The notes under the pieces were generated by a model, which worked only from the letters and a program-made list of their open reading frames with translations, was not told where the DNA came from and made no database searches. Shown here piece after piece: positions 1-6,773 of a DNA stretch of 38,188 nucleotides. Numbering within the stretch: position 1 is the stretch's first letter; each line of letters begins with the position of its first letter. The position numbers and the translations under genes are program-made. The stretch is from a virus, in IMG/VR virus record IMGVR_UViG_3300012931_000044, positions 1-38,188 of that record, one strand, 5' to 3'.

Positions 1-163
1 ACGCCGCCTAAACAAAGAGGGGGTTTTGTTTAATTCTTTCTTGGATGCAAAGAACTTCCTCATCGAGAAATCGAAGAATGAAATTGCGTATCTTCAGTCA
101 CGTTTAGATAGCGCAAAAGCAAAGCTGAAAAAGCGCAATGACATCCCGCATCCGAAGGTTTAA
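1..163 (+). CDS. Hypothetical protein, 3' part of the gene crossing the window ends
   Basis: The first 163 bases are open in the frame that continues the gene starting at 37962. They encode a segment LFNSFLDAKNFLIEK followed by a lysine-rich amphipathic helix of coiled-coil character, ending in IPHPKV and TAA. Protein-like content on both sides of the junction supports a real, continuous gene. No function can be assigned. Confidence 0.7.
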   Translation, partial: RRLNKEGVLFNSFLDAKNFLIEKSKNEIAYLQSRLDSAKAKLKKRNDIPHPKV

Positions 164-294
164 CCATGCCCCACTCCACCGACATGCTCTATCAAGTTAC
201 CTGGTAAGCATAAAAGGACTTGCACAAAATGGATAATATGATGCACAATAGCAGCGCATTCTATGGCTTTGATCGGTCAGCGAGTGCGGTAAAT

Positions 295-360
295 GGTGAG
301 AGAGTAACAGCCCGTATCAGTAAGGGTCTGGTGTTCTTCAAGGCAAAAGTCTCTCTCACC
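295..360. repeat. Inverted repeat of 10-11 bp with a 46-nt spacer
   Basis: GGTGAGAGAG at 295-304 is the exact reverse complement of CTCTCTCACC at 351-360; one more pair (294/361) extends it to 11 bp. It lies between the end of the terminal gene (163) and the U8 site at 409-416. It could be the closing stem of a small RNA or a pair of protein-binding half sites. The surrounding sequence is open in frame on both strands but has no good start codon with a ribosome site. Confidence 0.6.
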
Positions 361-386
361 AAATTCCGCCTTGCAGAACAGATCAA

Positions 387-416
387 CCGGACTCTTTCTA
401 ATTCGGGCTTTTTTTT
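387..416 (+). terminator. Putative rho-independent terminator (U8 tract)
   Basis: A short stem CCGGA (387-391) with TTCGG (402-406), containing one G-U pair, is followed two bases later by eight consecutive T residues (409-416). The stem is weak, but the long U tract is the strongest terminator signal on the plus strand here. It would end transcripts coming from the gene that crosses the window ends or from a small RNA at about 220-416. Confidence 0.45.
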
Positions 417-490
417 CGTCCATAGATGCCGTACTCCACACGATAGTAAGCGCGGTAGTCGGCGGCGTGGAAGATCAGACGTAATGCAAT

Positions 491-688
491 CCTGCGAAAG
501 CAGGGGTCGCGGCGCAAAGAGCCAAATAGTACCAGACGAGCGGAGTAAAAAGGGTTATATGCGTAGTTACTGGATTACGCAGAAGGGCAGTTGCAGATAC
601 TGGCTTATCTGATCGCTCAATGAATAGGATTGCAGGAATAGGCTTTGGAACTGGGATGCAGGTAGGGATATAACCCTTAACCCCTGCT
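491..688 (+). ncRNA. Structured RNA-like leader region
   Basis: Two nested perfect helices can form: AGCAGGGGT (499-507) with ACCCCTGCT (680-688), and AAGGGTTATAT (550-560) with ATATAACCCTT (668-678). Inside lie local hairpins at 561-580 (GCGTA/TACGC) and 594-611 (CAGATA/TATCTG). A hairpin CCTGC-GAAA-GCAGG with a GNRA tetraloop (491-504) shares bases 499-504 with the outer helix, so the two are mutually exclusive, as in switch-type leaders. The region stands just before the first gene of the plus-strand operon. No known RNA family is assigned. The repeats could instead be operators. Confidence 0.4.
645..674 (+). promoter_or_regulatory. Putative sigma70-type promoter for the plus-strand early operon
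   Basis: TTGGAA (645-650) and TATAAC (669-674) are separated by 18 bp, with a predicted start near 681, about 48 bp before the first gene at 729. The -10 element lies inside one arm of the inverted repeat at 668-678, so occupancy or folding of that repeat could control it. The match is moderate. Confidence 0.35.
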
Positions 689-728
689 AATGGCTTGTTA
701 TTCTCTAAATAAATAGGAAGGAATGGAA

Positions 729-941
729 ATGCCATACCGACAAGCACAAGCCGACCAGGAGCATCAAGAATATCTGATCGCTAATCCTATGTCACCGGAA
801 GCGTATAAATATAGGGCGCAGCTTTGGGATTCGTTCTTTGATAGAGAAGTAGAAAAGATACGCCAATACGATTTCCAGGAATTCGTAACCGCACATGAGG
901 AAGAAAATGGACATAGCACAAGCACTAAAGCGCCCTTTTGA
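729..941 (+). CDS. Hypothetical protein, 70 residues, first gene of early operon
   Basis: A strong AGGAAGGA ribosome site ends at 722, favouring the second ATG at 729 over the ATG at 723. The product is acidic and rich in aromatic residues (QEYLIANPMSPEAYKYRAQ). It overlaps the next gene by 35 bp, which is unusually long, but the downstream ribosome site lies inside this gene. No family recognised. Confidence 0.6.
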   Translation: MPYRQAQADQEHQEYLIANPMSPEAYKYRAQLWDSFFDREVEKIRQYDFQEFVTAHEEENGHSTSTKAPF

Positions 942-1623
942 CCCTAAAAAGATTAGCTGGCGTGTAGGTTCTACCAATAGCGAAAAAACAAAAGGGATTG
1001 CACTCGCCTATATTGATGCGCGGGATGTTATGCACAGGCTTGACGAAGTATTCGGGCTGAACTGGCAAAACAGATATACACACGCCGAGGGTAAAACTAT
1101 CTGTGAGATAGGGTGTAAAATTGATGGAGAATGGATATGGCGGGCAGGGGGCGCTGGAGATACAGATATTGAAGCAGAAAAAGGCGCTATCTCTGACGCA
1201 TTTAAACGCGCTGCTGTGCTTTGGGGGATTGGACAATACTTGTATGGTCTGCCTAATGAATGGGTTGATCTGGTGGCGTCTGGACGCTCCTATAAGCTCG
1301 CAAAAACTCCATCCTTGCCTAAATGGGCCACTCCCGAAGGGTTTGATGTAATTATGGCTAGTAGGGCCGCTGCTGAGCGTTTGGGGATTCCACAAGCATC
1401 ACATAAACCATCTGATAATTCTGCTTACAATCCAGAAGGAGAAGAACTTGAGTTCATAACAAACATTCGTGACACACTTCTTTCGTTCGGAGAAGACTAC
1501 CAAGTAGCCAATGAATATCTAATTGAACAACGATTGGATGCAGACCAATCCGCATGGATTAATAATTGCATGGACTCTAAATTCCGTGCAGCAATCAAAA
1601 AATTAAACTCTAAGGAGCAGTAA
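907..1623 (+). CDS. Rad52/Rad22-type single-strand annealing protein
   Basis: The 238-residue product has the Rad52/22 N-terminal fold signature: a conserved DARDVMHRLDEVFGLNWQ segment (about residues 35-52), then a beta-sheet, then GAISDAFKRAAVLWGIGQYLYG (about 95-115), which is typical of phage Rad52-like annealases. These proteins coat ssDNA and anneal complementary strands during phage recombination. I chose ATG 907 because GAGG at 897-900 sits six bases upstream; an in-frame ATG at 895 lacks such a site. It is followed directly by a SpoVG-like gene, a pairing that fits a recombination/ssDNA module. Confidence 0.85.
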   Translation: MDIAQALKRPFDPKKISWRVGSTNSEKTKGIALAYIDARDVMHRLDEVFGLNWQNRYTHAEGKTICEIGCKIDGEWIWRAGGAGDTDIEAEKGAISDAFKRAAVLWGIGQYLYGLPNEWVDLVASGRSYKLAKTPSLPKWATPEGFDVIMASRAAAERLGIPQASHKPSDNSAYNPEGEELEFITNIRDTLLSFGEDYQVANEYLIEQRLDADQSAWINNCMDSKFRAAIKKLNSKEQ

Positions 1624-1932
1624 ATGGAAATATCAGTAAAATGGTTTGACGGTCAATATCCCTCGTTCAATGTCGCAATCGCAAGCCAACCAGGGAAAGA
1701 CCCGTTCATTGAGGTAAAGGGTTGCCGAATCGTTCAGGGCAAGGATGGCGAATTTGTCGCTCCACCTTCTACAAAGGGAAAGAACGATAAATACTGGAAT
1801 CACGCCTATTTTTCCAAAGACTTCGCCGCTGTAGTTTTGGAGAAGGCCAAAGAATGCCAGCCGCAAAAGAGTGCTCCAGCCAAGAAACAATCTAAAGCCG
1901 ACGATTTTGATAATGATTCAATCCCGTTCTGA
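1624..1932 (+). CDS. SpoVG-like, putative ssDNA-binding protein with SSB-like tip
   Basis: The product is 102 residues and starts immediately after the annealase stop, with AAGGAG just upstream. Residues about 28-55 (FIEVKGCRIVQGKDGEFVAPPS) resemble the conserved core of SpoVG proteins, which bind nucleic acid. A lysine/alanine-rich linker leads to the C-terminal DDFDNDSIPF. That ending is nearly the acidic tip through which bacterial SSB proteins recruit repair and replication partners. I infer that this is the phage's SSB substitute working with the annealase. Confidence 0.65.
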   Translation: MEISVKWFDGQYPSFNVAIASQPGKDPFIEVKGCRIVQGKDGEFVAPPSTKGKNDKYWNHAYFSKDFAAVVLEKAKECQPQKSAPAKKQSKADDFDNDSIPF

Positions 1933-1934
1933 CC

Positions 1935-2240
1935 ATGCTAACCGCCCACGAAATCATAGATGCCGTCAAGAAAGGCGGCATATCTAACTGGAGTCCTGCT
2001 TGTGAAAAGAACCGGAAAGCAACACAAACTATAGCCCACAAGGAATTTCACTCCGAACTCCAAAACCGCATGGATGAGTTTATGACGGCTTTGGGGAATA
2101 ACCAGCTATCTACCGCTCAACTTGCCCAAAAACTCGGCTGGAAGGTCGAAACAACACGATCTAGGGCGGATATGCTTATGAGAAAGGGGAAGATCAAGCG
2201 GACTACTGGATTGCAGCCTTTCTTGTTCTTTAAGGTGTAG
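1935..2240 (+). CDS. Small winged-helix/HTH protein
   Basis: A 101-residue product. The C-terminal half reads as a helix-turn-helix: QLSTAQLAQKLGWKVETTRSRADMLMRKGKIKR, followed by a short beta hairpin ending in FLFFKV, the pattern of a winged-helix DNA-binding domain. The N-terminal half is helical and charged. It starts two bases after the preceding stop, without an obvious ribosome site, suggesting translational coupling. It may be an early regulator; the target is unknown. Confidence 0.6.
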   Translation: MLTAHEIIDAVKKGGISNWSPACEKNRKATQTIAHKEFHSELQNRMDEFMTALGNNQLSTAQLAQKLGWKVETTRSRADMLMRKGKIKRTTGLQPFLFFKV

Positions 2241-2339
2241 CACACATTTTTAAGTTTGTATATAGCCCGCGTAGGGTATAGGCAAACAGTTTTGCATGGC
2301 TCAGAATTCAGTCATCGCTTAACTACATGGGAGAAGGAA

Positions 2340-2987
2340 ATGAAATATGAAATCAAAAATCGCTGGGATGGATGCGTTTTACATTCTGGCGAATATGATT
2401 CAATGAAATTGTGTGTGATGGATGCGGTTAAATCCGGAGCCAACCTGTCCAGAGCCAACCTGTACGGGGCCAACCTGTCCAGAGCCAACCTGTCCGGGGC
2501 CGACCTGTCCGGGGCCGACCTGTCCGGGGCCAACCTGTCCGGGGCCGACCTGTACGGGGCCAACCTGTCCAGAGCCAACCTGTCCAGAGCCAACCTGTCC
2601 AGAGCCAACCTGTACGGGGCCAACCTGTCCAGAGCCGACCTGTACGGGGCAAAAGACGCTGAATATGTTATTGCAAAAACTCAAATCTGCCCGACAGAAG
2701 GCGCGTTTATTGGATGGAAAAAGCTTAGGAACGGAGTCATCGCAAAGCTAGTTATCTTGCACGATGCTGCTCGGATGAATTCGTTAGGAAGCCGCAAATG
2801 CAGAGCTTCAAAGGTGTTTGTGCATGAAATGTTTGGCGCTAAAGAGGAATACGATCAACACACAGGTAAATTGCTCTACACGGAAGGAAAAGAGATAACG
2901 CCAGATTCATTTGATCCTGATGTTCGTGTTGAATGTTCGCATGGCATACATTTCTTTTTGACGCGGATAGAAGCAGAGAGGTATTAA
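2340..2987 (+). CDS. Pentapeptide-repeat protein
   Basis: The 215-residue product contains 14 uninterrupted A(N/D)LxX pentapeptides at residues 34-103, which should form a right-handed quadrilateral beta-helix. The N-terminus ([17 protein letters not shown]) and a C-terminal domain of about 110 residues ([16 protein letters not shown] ... [13 protein letters not shown]) are typical of a phage family, often labelled DUF5758. ATG 2340 follows GGGAGAAGGA; the in-frame ATG at 2256 has no ribosome site. Some pentapeptide proteins mimic DNA and bind gyrase, but nothing here shows that. Confidence 0.8.
   Translation: MKYEIKNRWDGCVLHSGEYDSMKLCVMDAVKSGANLSRANLYGANLSRANLSGADLSGADLSGANLSGADLYGANLSRANLSRANLSRANLYGANLSRADLYGAKDAEYVIAKTQICPTEGAFIGWKKLRNGVIAKLVILHDAARMNSLGSRKCRASKVFVHEMFGAKEEYDQHTGKLLYTEGKEITPDSFDPDVRVECSHGIHFFLTRIEAERY
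2439..2648 (+). repeat. Tandem 15-bp repeats, 14 units, inside pentapeptide gene
   Basis: Fourteen near-identical 15-bp units of the form GCC(A/G)ACCTGT(C/A)C(AGA/GGG) run head to tail. Third codon positions are almost invariant, which protein selection does not require, so recent expansion by slippage or unequal recombination is likely. Copy number may vary between relatives and be error-prone in assembly. Confidence 0.9.
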
Positions 2988-2989
2988 TC

Positions 2990-3178
2990 ATGTCCAATCC
3001 TGGAATAATCATGGCAGAACTTAGAGACCTACATGAGTGCATAGAAGTCCTGTGCTTCAACATCGGGCGGATTAGCATGGGCGCAACTGAGTGCGATATG
3101 ACCCAACAAGAAGCCAAGATAGCAGAGCATCGCTTGAGGATTGCCGAGCTTGAGGAAAAGCTGGTGAATCTGAAATGA
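2990..3178 (+). CDS. Small coiled-coil hypothetical protein
   Basis: 62 residues from ATG 2990, two bases after the preceding TAA. The C-terminal half is a leucine-zipper-like amphipathic helix (AKIAEHRLRIAELEEKLVNL). The ribosome site AGAGAGG lies in the end of the upstream gene. Function unknown. Confidence 0.6.
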   Translation: MSNPGIIMAELRDLHECIEVLCFNIGRISMGATECDMTQQEAKIAEHRLRIAELEEKLVNLK

Positions 3179-3212
3179 CTTGTGTGATGGATTCGATACG
3201 GAGGGGTGAGAA

Positions 3213-3527
3213 ATGAAAACTAACGGAAAAGAATTTAAAGCATTCATGGCATCAGATTGGCCTGAAGGTTGGTACATGGATGACGATGAAATACTGATTG
3301 ACGGAAAAGAAGATGATGGAAATATTCCATATGAAACTTTGAACGATGATTGCAAAGTTGAAATATTATGCGGTGTTGTATGTAGTGATAACGACAACAT
3401 AGACCCAATAAATTTGGAAACGTACTTCAAAAAATGGCGTAAATCTTTGACTGTTGAATATGTGTCTGTTGAAATTCCAAAAGGAAAAAAACAGGAGCTA
3501 ATGGAATTTGTTAAGGGCCTGAAATGA
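3213..3527 (+). CDS. Acidic hypothetical protein
   Basis: 104 residues, preceded by a good GGAGGGG ribosome site. The central part is strongly acidic (WYMDDDEILIDGKEDDG) and there are two cysteines around residue 50-55. The C-terminus is lysine-rich. No family recognised. Its stop overlaps the next start (ATGA). Confidence 0.6.
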   Translation: MKTNGKEFKAFMASDWPEGWYMDDDEILIDGKEDDGNIPYETLNDDCKVEILCGVVCSDNDNIDPINLETYFKKWRKSLTVEYVSVEIPKGKKQELMEFVKGLK

Positions 3528-3607
3528 TCGCCATCCTATCCGCCGAGGTCGCCAAGTTCCTGCTTGGTTTGTTGGTTGCTGAAATTGTTGCTAGGAGAGT
3601 GAAATGA
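3524..3607 (+). CDS. Tiny hydrophobic protein, 27 residues
   Basis: The start ATG overlaps the previous TGA and its own TGA overlaps the next ATG. The product is almost entirely a hydrophobic helix (AKFLLGLLVAEIVA) followed by RRVK, fitting a single membrane-spanning or membrane-associated peptide. Evidence is the tight overlap pattern and composition only. Confidence 0.45.
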   Translation: MIAILSAEVAKFLLGLLVAEIVARRVK

Positions 3608-3777
3608 ATACATCCATCGTATGGGTGCTGATTGAAATGAGCCAGATTGTCGGCTGGTATGCTTATGATGCTTGGGGAAAGCTAATCAGGACTGACCCGA
3701 GAGCGCATCCAGAATCATTCAAGCTGTATCGCAAGCTAGAAGCTCCACAACCAGCAGCGCAGAAGAAACCCACATGA
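3604..3777 (+). CDS. Small hypothetical protein, 57 residues
   Basis: ATGA overlap with the genes on both sides, and a GGAGAG ribosome site inside the upstream gene. The product begins with a hydrophobic, tryptophan-containing stretch (SIVWVLIEMSQIVGWYAYDAW) and ends in a proline/lysine-rich tail. Function unknown. Confidence 0.45.
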   Translation: MNTSIVWVLIEMSQIVGWYAYDAWGKLIRTDPRAHPESFKLYRKLEAPQPAAQKKPT

Positions 3778-3878
3778 AGCGCGCAAAGAAAACTAGGCCT
3801 GTATTTCCGCGCTATAAATGGTCGCAGCATGGTGCATACAATGCGCGTGTAATTGAATGGCGTAGACCACAACTTTAG
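3774..3878 (+). CDS. Tiny basic protein, 34 residues
   Basis: ATGA overlap with the upstream gene. The product is very basic, with KRAKKTRP at the N-terminus and a WRRPQL end. It could bind nucleic acid, but this is composition only. Confidence 0.4.
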   Translation: MKRAKKTRPVFPRYKWSQHGAYNARVIEWRRPQL

Positions 3879-3889
3879 GGAGAACCCAA

Positions 3890-4507
3890 ATGACTGACAT
3901 ACTGAGCGACCGAATCCGAGCTGGGAGCGAAGCCGCTCCGTGGGTGATTGAGTCTGTAAGGAAACTTGAATCTGAGATTGCCGCTCTCAAGCAAAAACTA
4001 TTCAAAGCTGAAACAGAGCGCGGCGTAATGATCGAAAGCTACGACGAGTGCAAGCGCAATCTTGATGCTCTCAAGCAACGCATGGAAGACTGTGAAGAAG
4101 TTGACGCAGATCATAAACGCTTAGTCCGTGAATTGGATGTGTTGTTGAACGGGAATGGCGCGGCCAAACAGGCCAGTCTATGCGACATAGTTTGTCAATT
4201 GAAGCAATCTGCGAAGCCGTTCATCACGATACTTTCTAGCGACCCATACGATGACCGTACAAATGGCGCGTTCCTTTCTCTGGAAGACGCAGAGAAGTTT
4301 TCAAGACTGTTGCCATGCACGAAGCTATACCTTCATCCATCACCAGCAAAGGAAGATATAGACCGAGCGATTGAAATGCTTATGGTTTGCAGTCGAGTTA
4401 TCAGGGAGCAAGGTGCCGAAATGATGTGGAAATACGACGAGGCCGAGTGCGATGGGTTGTGCATTGCTGACGATTGCGAAACCGCTGCGACTATGCTCAA
4501 AGCCTAG
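3890..4507 (+). CDS. Hypothetical protein with N-terminal coiled coil
   Basis: 205 residues starting after GGGAGAA. Residues about 20-90 form heptad-rich helix (VRKLESEIAALKQKLFKAE). The C-terminal part contains several cysteines (CDIVCQLK, CDGLCIADDCE). It resembles modular early-region proteins of siphophages that share such coiled-coil starts. No enzymatic motif seen. Confidence 0.6.
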   Translation: MTDILSDRIRAGSEAAPWVIESVRKLESEIAALKQKLFKAETERGVMIESYDECKRNLDALKQRMEDCEEVDADHKRLVRELDVLLNGNGAAKQASLCDIVCQLKQSAKPFITILSSDPYDDRTNGAFLSLEDAEKFSRLLPCTKLYLHPSPAKEDIDRAIEMLMVCSRVIREQGAEMMWKYDEAECDGLCIADDCETAATMLKA

Positions 4508-4527
4508 TCCGAAGCAAAGGATGAATG

Positions 4528-4785
4528 ATGGACAAAGAAACGGTTAAGCGGTTGGCTTTCCAAAACGACACTACCAATCCGTTTATGGTTGATTTCAAGT
4601 TCTCAGAAGAAGGGCTTATAGCATTCGCCCAAGCCTGCTTCAATGCTGGATGCGCGGCGCAGATAGAAAAGGATGCGCAAGAATGCGAACGCATGATGAT
4701 GTATCCTGGCGGACGATGTGAAGCGTCTGCACACAATACCGTATGGGACGCTGCACAAGCAATCAGAAACGCAAAGGACGACTAA
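4528..4785 (+). CDS. Small conserved-looking hypothetical protein
   Basis: 85 residues from ATG 4528, seven bases after AAAGG; an ATG at 4525 is also possible. Contains FAQACFNAGCAAQIEKDAQE and an alanine-rich C-terminal helix. Similar short proteins occur in early regions of many proteobacterial phages, but I cannot name the function. Confidence 0.6.
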   Translation: MDKETVKRLAFQNDTTNPFMVDFKFSEEGLIAFAQACFNAGCAAQIEKDAQECERMMMYPGGRCEASAHNTVWDAAQAIRNAKDD

Positions 4786-4890
4786 ATGAAGCTCAAAACG
4801 CTTATAGCCCTGTGCATGATCTTCGCTCTATCTGTCGGCATCATCGTCGGATGGTCTTCTGCAATCTACATTAACGTGGTGGCAAAATGA
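4786..4890 (+). CDS. Single-helix membrane peptide, 34 residues
   Basis: Starts directly after the preceding TAA. After KLK the peptide is one hydrophobic helix (TLIALCMIFALSVGIIVGW) and it ends in VVAK; it may be an uncleaved signal anchor. Overlaps the next gene by ATGA. Confidence 0.45.
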   Translation: MKLKTLIALCMIFALSVGIIVGWSSAIYINVVAK

Positions 4891-5072
4891 TATTCAAAAC
4901 CGGAATTGTTCTAATCGCTACATTCCTGGTCATGCTGACCGGGTGGAAGTTTTACGCAGCGGAGAAATGGTATCGCGGAGTACTGGCGTACCTGCTTGGT
5001 ATTGGGGTGTTCTGTATTTTCATTTCGGCGCTGATTGCGTTGCTTAGTGCGGCGTGGGCGGTGCTGCCATGA
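4887..5072 (+). CDS. Two-helix small membrane protein
   Basis: 61 residues with two predicted membrane segments, IVLIATFLVMLTGWKF and YLLGIGVFCIFISALIALL, joined by a short charged loop (AAEKWYRG). The topology resembles a small holin-like or membrane-stress protein, but it lies in the early cluster, away from the lysis genes. ATGA overlaps on both sides indicate coupled translation. Confidence 0.5.
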   Translation: MIFKTGIVLIATFLVMLTGWKFYAAEKWYRGVLAYLLGIGVFCIFISALIALLSAAWAVLP

Positions 5073-5341
5073 CAGAATCCATGAAAGAGATTGTCGGAGC
5101 TAAGATTGGAATAATAATCACAAATAATCGAAAAACGATTGCGGATGCTTTTGAGCGTGGCGCTGTTACAGAGTGGCTAGATAGGAAACGAATGCAATTT
5201 ATGGCCGATATGGACTTGGGAAGAAACTGGGAATTGATGGCTAATGGGCCGACTCTGTTTTATCTGGACGATGAAGGTAAGCCGCACGCCCATAACGCAG
5301 GTGTATATCCTAACGCGCCTACTCCACCTCGCACCGATTAG
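5069..5341 (+). CDS. Hypothetical protein, 90 residues
   Basis: I chose ATG 5069, which overlaps the upstream TGA, over a GTG at 5054. The product is soluble with an ERGAVTEWLDRKRMQFMAD helix and a proline-rich C-terminus (PNAPTPPRTD). No family recognised. Confidence 0.5.
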   Translation: MTESMKEIVGAKIGIIITNNRKTIADAFERGAVTEWLDRKRMQFMADMDLGRNWELMANGPTLFYLDDEGKPHAHNAGVYPNAPTPPRTD

Positions 5342-5383
5342 CCTTGCACAGTTCCTGCCAGCGAATCACTTATGAGGCATTAA

Positions 5384-5491
5384 ATGAACTTTAACGATGA
5401 GCAAAAAGAATTTATAAGATACGCGCTAGTTATCGCAATGTGCTTCGGGTTTGTGATCGGGTATGCCGCTTGTATTTTTGTTAACGCTTAG
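5384..5491 (+). CDS. Single-helix membrane peptide, 35 residues
   Basis: The last plus-strand gene of the early operon. A short charged N-terminus (NFNDEQKEFIR) precedes one hydrophobic helix (YALVIAMCFGFVIGYAACIF). Its 3' end overlaps by 11 bp, tail to tail, with the minus-strand holin-like gene. Confidence 0.4.
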   Translation: MNFNDEQKEFIRYALVIAMCFGFVIGYAACIFVNA

Positions 5492-6011
5492 GCGGTTCTG
5501 AATTCGCCAAAAGTGTGTTTTTTTGTGCGCTTCCGTTAGTTGTTCCGTACCAGTAGGCAAGTACCATCATGGCAACAGCATCCATAAGCCCCAGGACGCG
5601 CCCTACGATGATTTCAGGCAGTGCATCAGGGTAGCCATTAAACAGCACCCAAATCTCTGTTCCGAGCGTCACTATAAGCAGAATGACGGACATATTGAAT
5701 AGCTCTTTCTGGATACCACTAGCGACATTCGCTTGACGGGCAGAATCCCTATCCTTGAAAGCTAGTTCTTCGTACCTGAATCCTCGTTCTTTCTCTTCGG
5801 ATTGGTATTTCAGTTCAAGCTGTTTTAGATCGGTGATTTGTTGCGGAGTGAGAGAGCCAGAAGATACCGCATCAGCAATTGATTCTGGAGTGGCGTTGGT
5901 AATTCCCAGTAATTCTCCAAGTGCGGATATGGCCGTACCGGCCAGCGGACCGCCTAATGCTGTGGCTACAGTTGGGGCTAATTTAGCCAATGTGTTTTTC
6001 CAGTCACTCAT
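5481..6011 (-). CDS. Putative holin-like membrane protein
   Basis: 176 residues. The N-terminus has a small hydrophobic region rich in Gly/Ala (VATALGGPLAGTAISALGELLG), the middle is a charged helix with KDRDSAR, and the C-terminal third has two membrane helices (SVILLIVTLGTEIWVLF and LMDAVAMMVLAYWYGT), then a GSAQK tail. This matches a proteobacterial phage family placed in lysis regions and often called a three-helix holin. It overlaps the DUF5675-type gene by 8 bp at its start. Location and topology support a role in membrane permeabilisation; direct proof is lacking. Confidence 0.55.
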   Translation of the reverse strand: MSDWKNTLAKLAPTVATALGGPLAGTAISALGELLGITNATPESIADAVSSGSLTPQQITDLKQLELKYQSEEKERGFRYEELAFKDRDSARQANVASGIQKELFNMSVILLIVTLGTEIWVLFNGYPDALPEIIVGRVLGLMDAVAMMVLAYWYGTTNGSAQKNTLLANSEPPKR

Positions 6012-6453
6012 TCTTCAACCCCTCAACAATCCAAGCGATAGTTTCCCCATGCAATAACGCCTGATCCATACGTTCATACAGCGCGTCACGAGCTACGCGG
6101 CTACCAGACACCTCGCCGTTCTTTTCGTCGCGCTCCTTGCCGGTTATAGGGCATCCTTCTGTGTCATGCGACGTATTCCCAGCGTGAGGCCTGACACCAG
6201 AGAATCCTGGTATGTCCAAAATCTCCCACATCATTTTCGACCAGCGTCCGCTCCATGTCTTTTCGACTTGATAGGTTCCAACTGGTATAGCGGTTTCGCA
6301 TCTGACTTTCCATTGCTCAACCGGTTGTCCAGCAATTTCACGTACCGCGTCCTCAAGGATATAAGGACATCCAGCGAATGGTTTGCCGTCAACGAATACA
6401 CGCGACAGTGTAAACTCATCGCAGAATAGGTAGCGCTTTTGCAGGATAATCAC
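6004..6453 (-). CDS. DUF5675-family protein, candidate lysis enzyme
   Basis: 149 residues with the DUF5675 pattern: an N-terminal beta strand with TLSRVFVDG, CPYILEDAVRE, ETAIPVGTY near residue 55, IPGFSGVRPHAGNTSHDTEGCP near residue 82-103. The His-Gly-Asn ... Gly-Cys arrangement recalls active sites of L,D-transpeptidase-like cell-wall enzymes. It lies between two membrane protein genes with 4-8 bp overlaps, the place where an endolysin would be expected, and no other endolysin is present. I therefore suspect a role in cell-wall processing; the family itself is uncharacterised. Confidence 0.6.
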   Translation of the reverse strand: MIILQKRYLFCDEFTLSRVFVDGKPFAGCPYILEDAVREIAGQPVEQWKVRCETAIPVGTYQVEKTWSGRWSKMMWEILDIPGFSGVRPHAGNTSHDTEGCPITGKERDEKNGEVSGSRVARDALYERMDQALLHGETIAWIVEGLKNE

Positions 6454-6764
6454 TTCACTCTCCTATCACCAATCTCATGGATTGTGTTTTTCATCTCTGT
6501 GAACTTCTCGTCCAAGTATGATTTGAAAGTTGCAAACATCGCCGTAACTTCACCTTTTTCGTAGTGATTGCGAGCAAGTTGCAATTCAAGCGCGGCAAGT
6601 TTGTCCACATCAATCCTGTGTTTTGTGTACAGGTCGTCGATCAGTTTTGTGTGCCGCTGTTCCAAGTCTGCCATCTCTTTGCTTTGCGCCGCATCCTTGC
6701 GGGATAACAGATACCCAATCACGCCAAACACAATTGAAATTCCAACTATGATGTACGAATCCAT
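6450..6764 (-). CDS. Membrane-anchored coiled-coil protein (lysis region)
   Basis: 104 residues: one N-terminal membrane helix (YIIVGISIVFGVIGYLL) followed by a long charged coiled coil with KGEVTAMFATFKSYLDEKF. Overlaps the DUF5675-type gene by 4 bp. The N-in, C-out or reverse orientation cannot be told. It could be an i-spanin-like or a holin-related protein. Confidence 0.5.
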   Translation of the reverse strand: MDSYIIVGISIVFGVIGYLLSRKDAAQSKEMADLEQRHTKLIDDLYTKHRIDVDKLAALELQLARNHYEKGEVTAMFATFKSYLDEKFTEMKNTIHEIGDRRVK

Positions 6765-6773
6765 ACTATCCCC

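Noticed and set aside
166-207. 13-codon plus-strand frame after the end-crossing gene
   Set aside because: No ribosome site and no recognisable feature; too short to support.
220-612. Plus-strand open frame of 130 codons
   Set aside because: It starts with a TTG without a fitting ribosome site, runs through a U8 terminator-like site and strong inverted repeats, and its second half is Arg/Ser-rich and unlike a folded protein.
475-747. Minus-strand 90-codon frame with hydrophobic content
   Set aside because: No ribosome site, and it overlaps the start of the plus-strand operon; proline-rich low-complexity sequence consistent with a shadow. A decayed gene remains possible.
925-1395. Minus-strand 156-codon frame antisense to the annealase gene
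   Set aside because: The plus strand encodes a clear Rad52-type protein; this is a shadow frame.
2312-2751. Antisense and alternate frames rich in Pro-Thr-Cys or Gly-Gln-Val repeats
   Set aside because: They are readings of the pentapeptide repeat array in other frames; the repeat makes all frames open.
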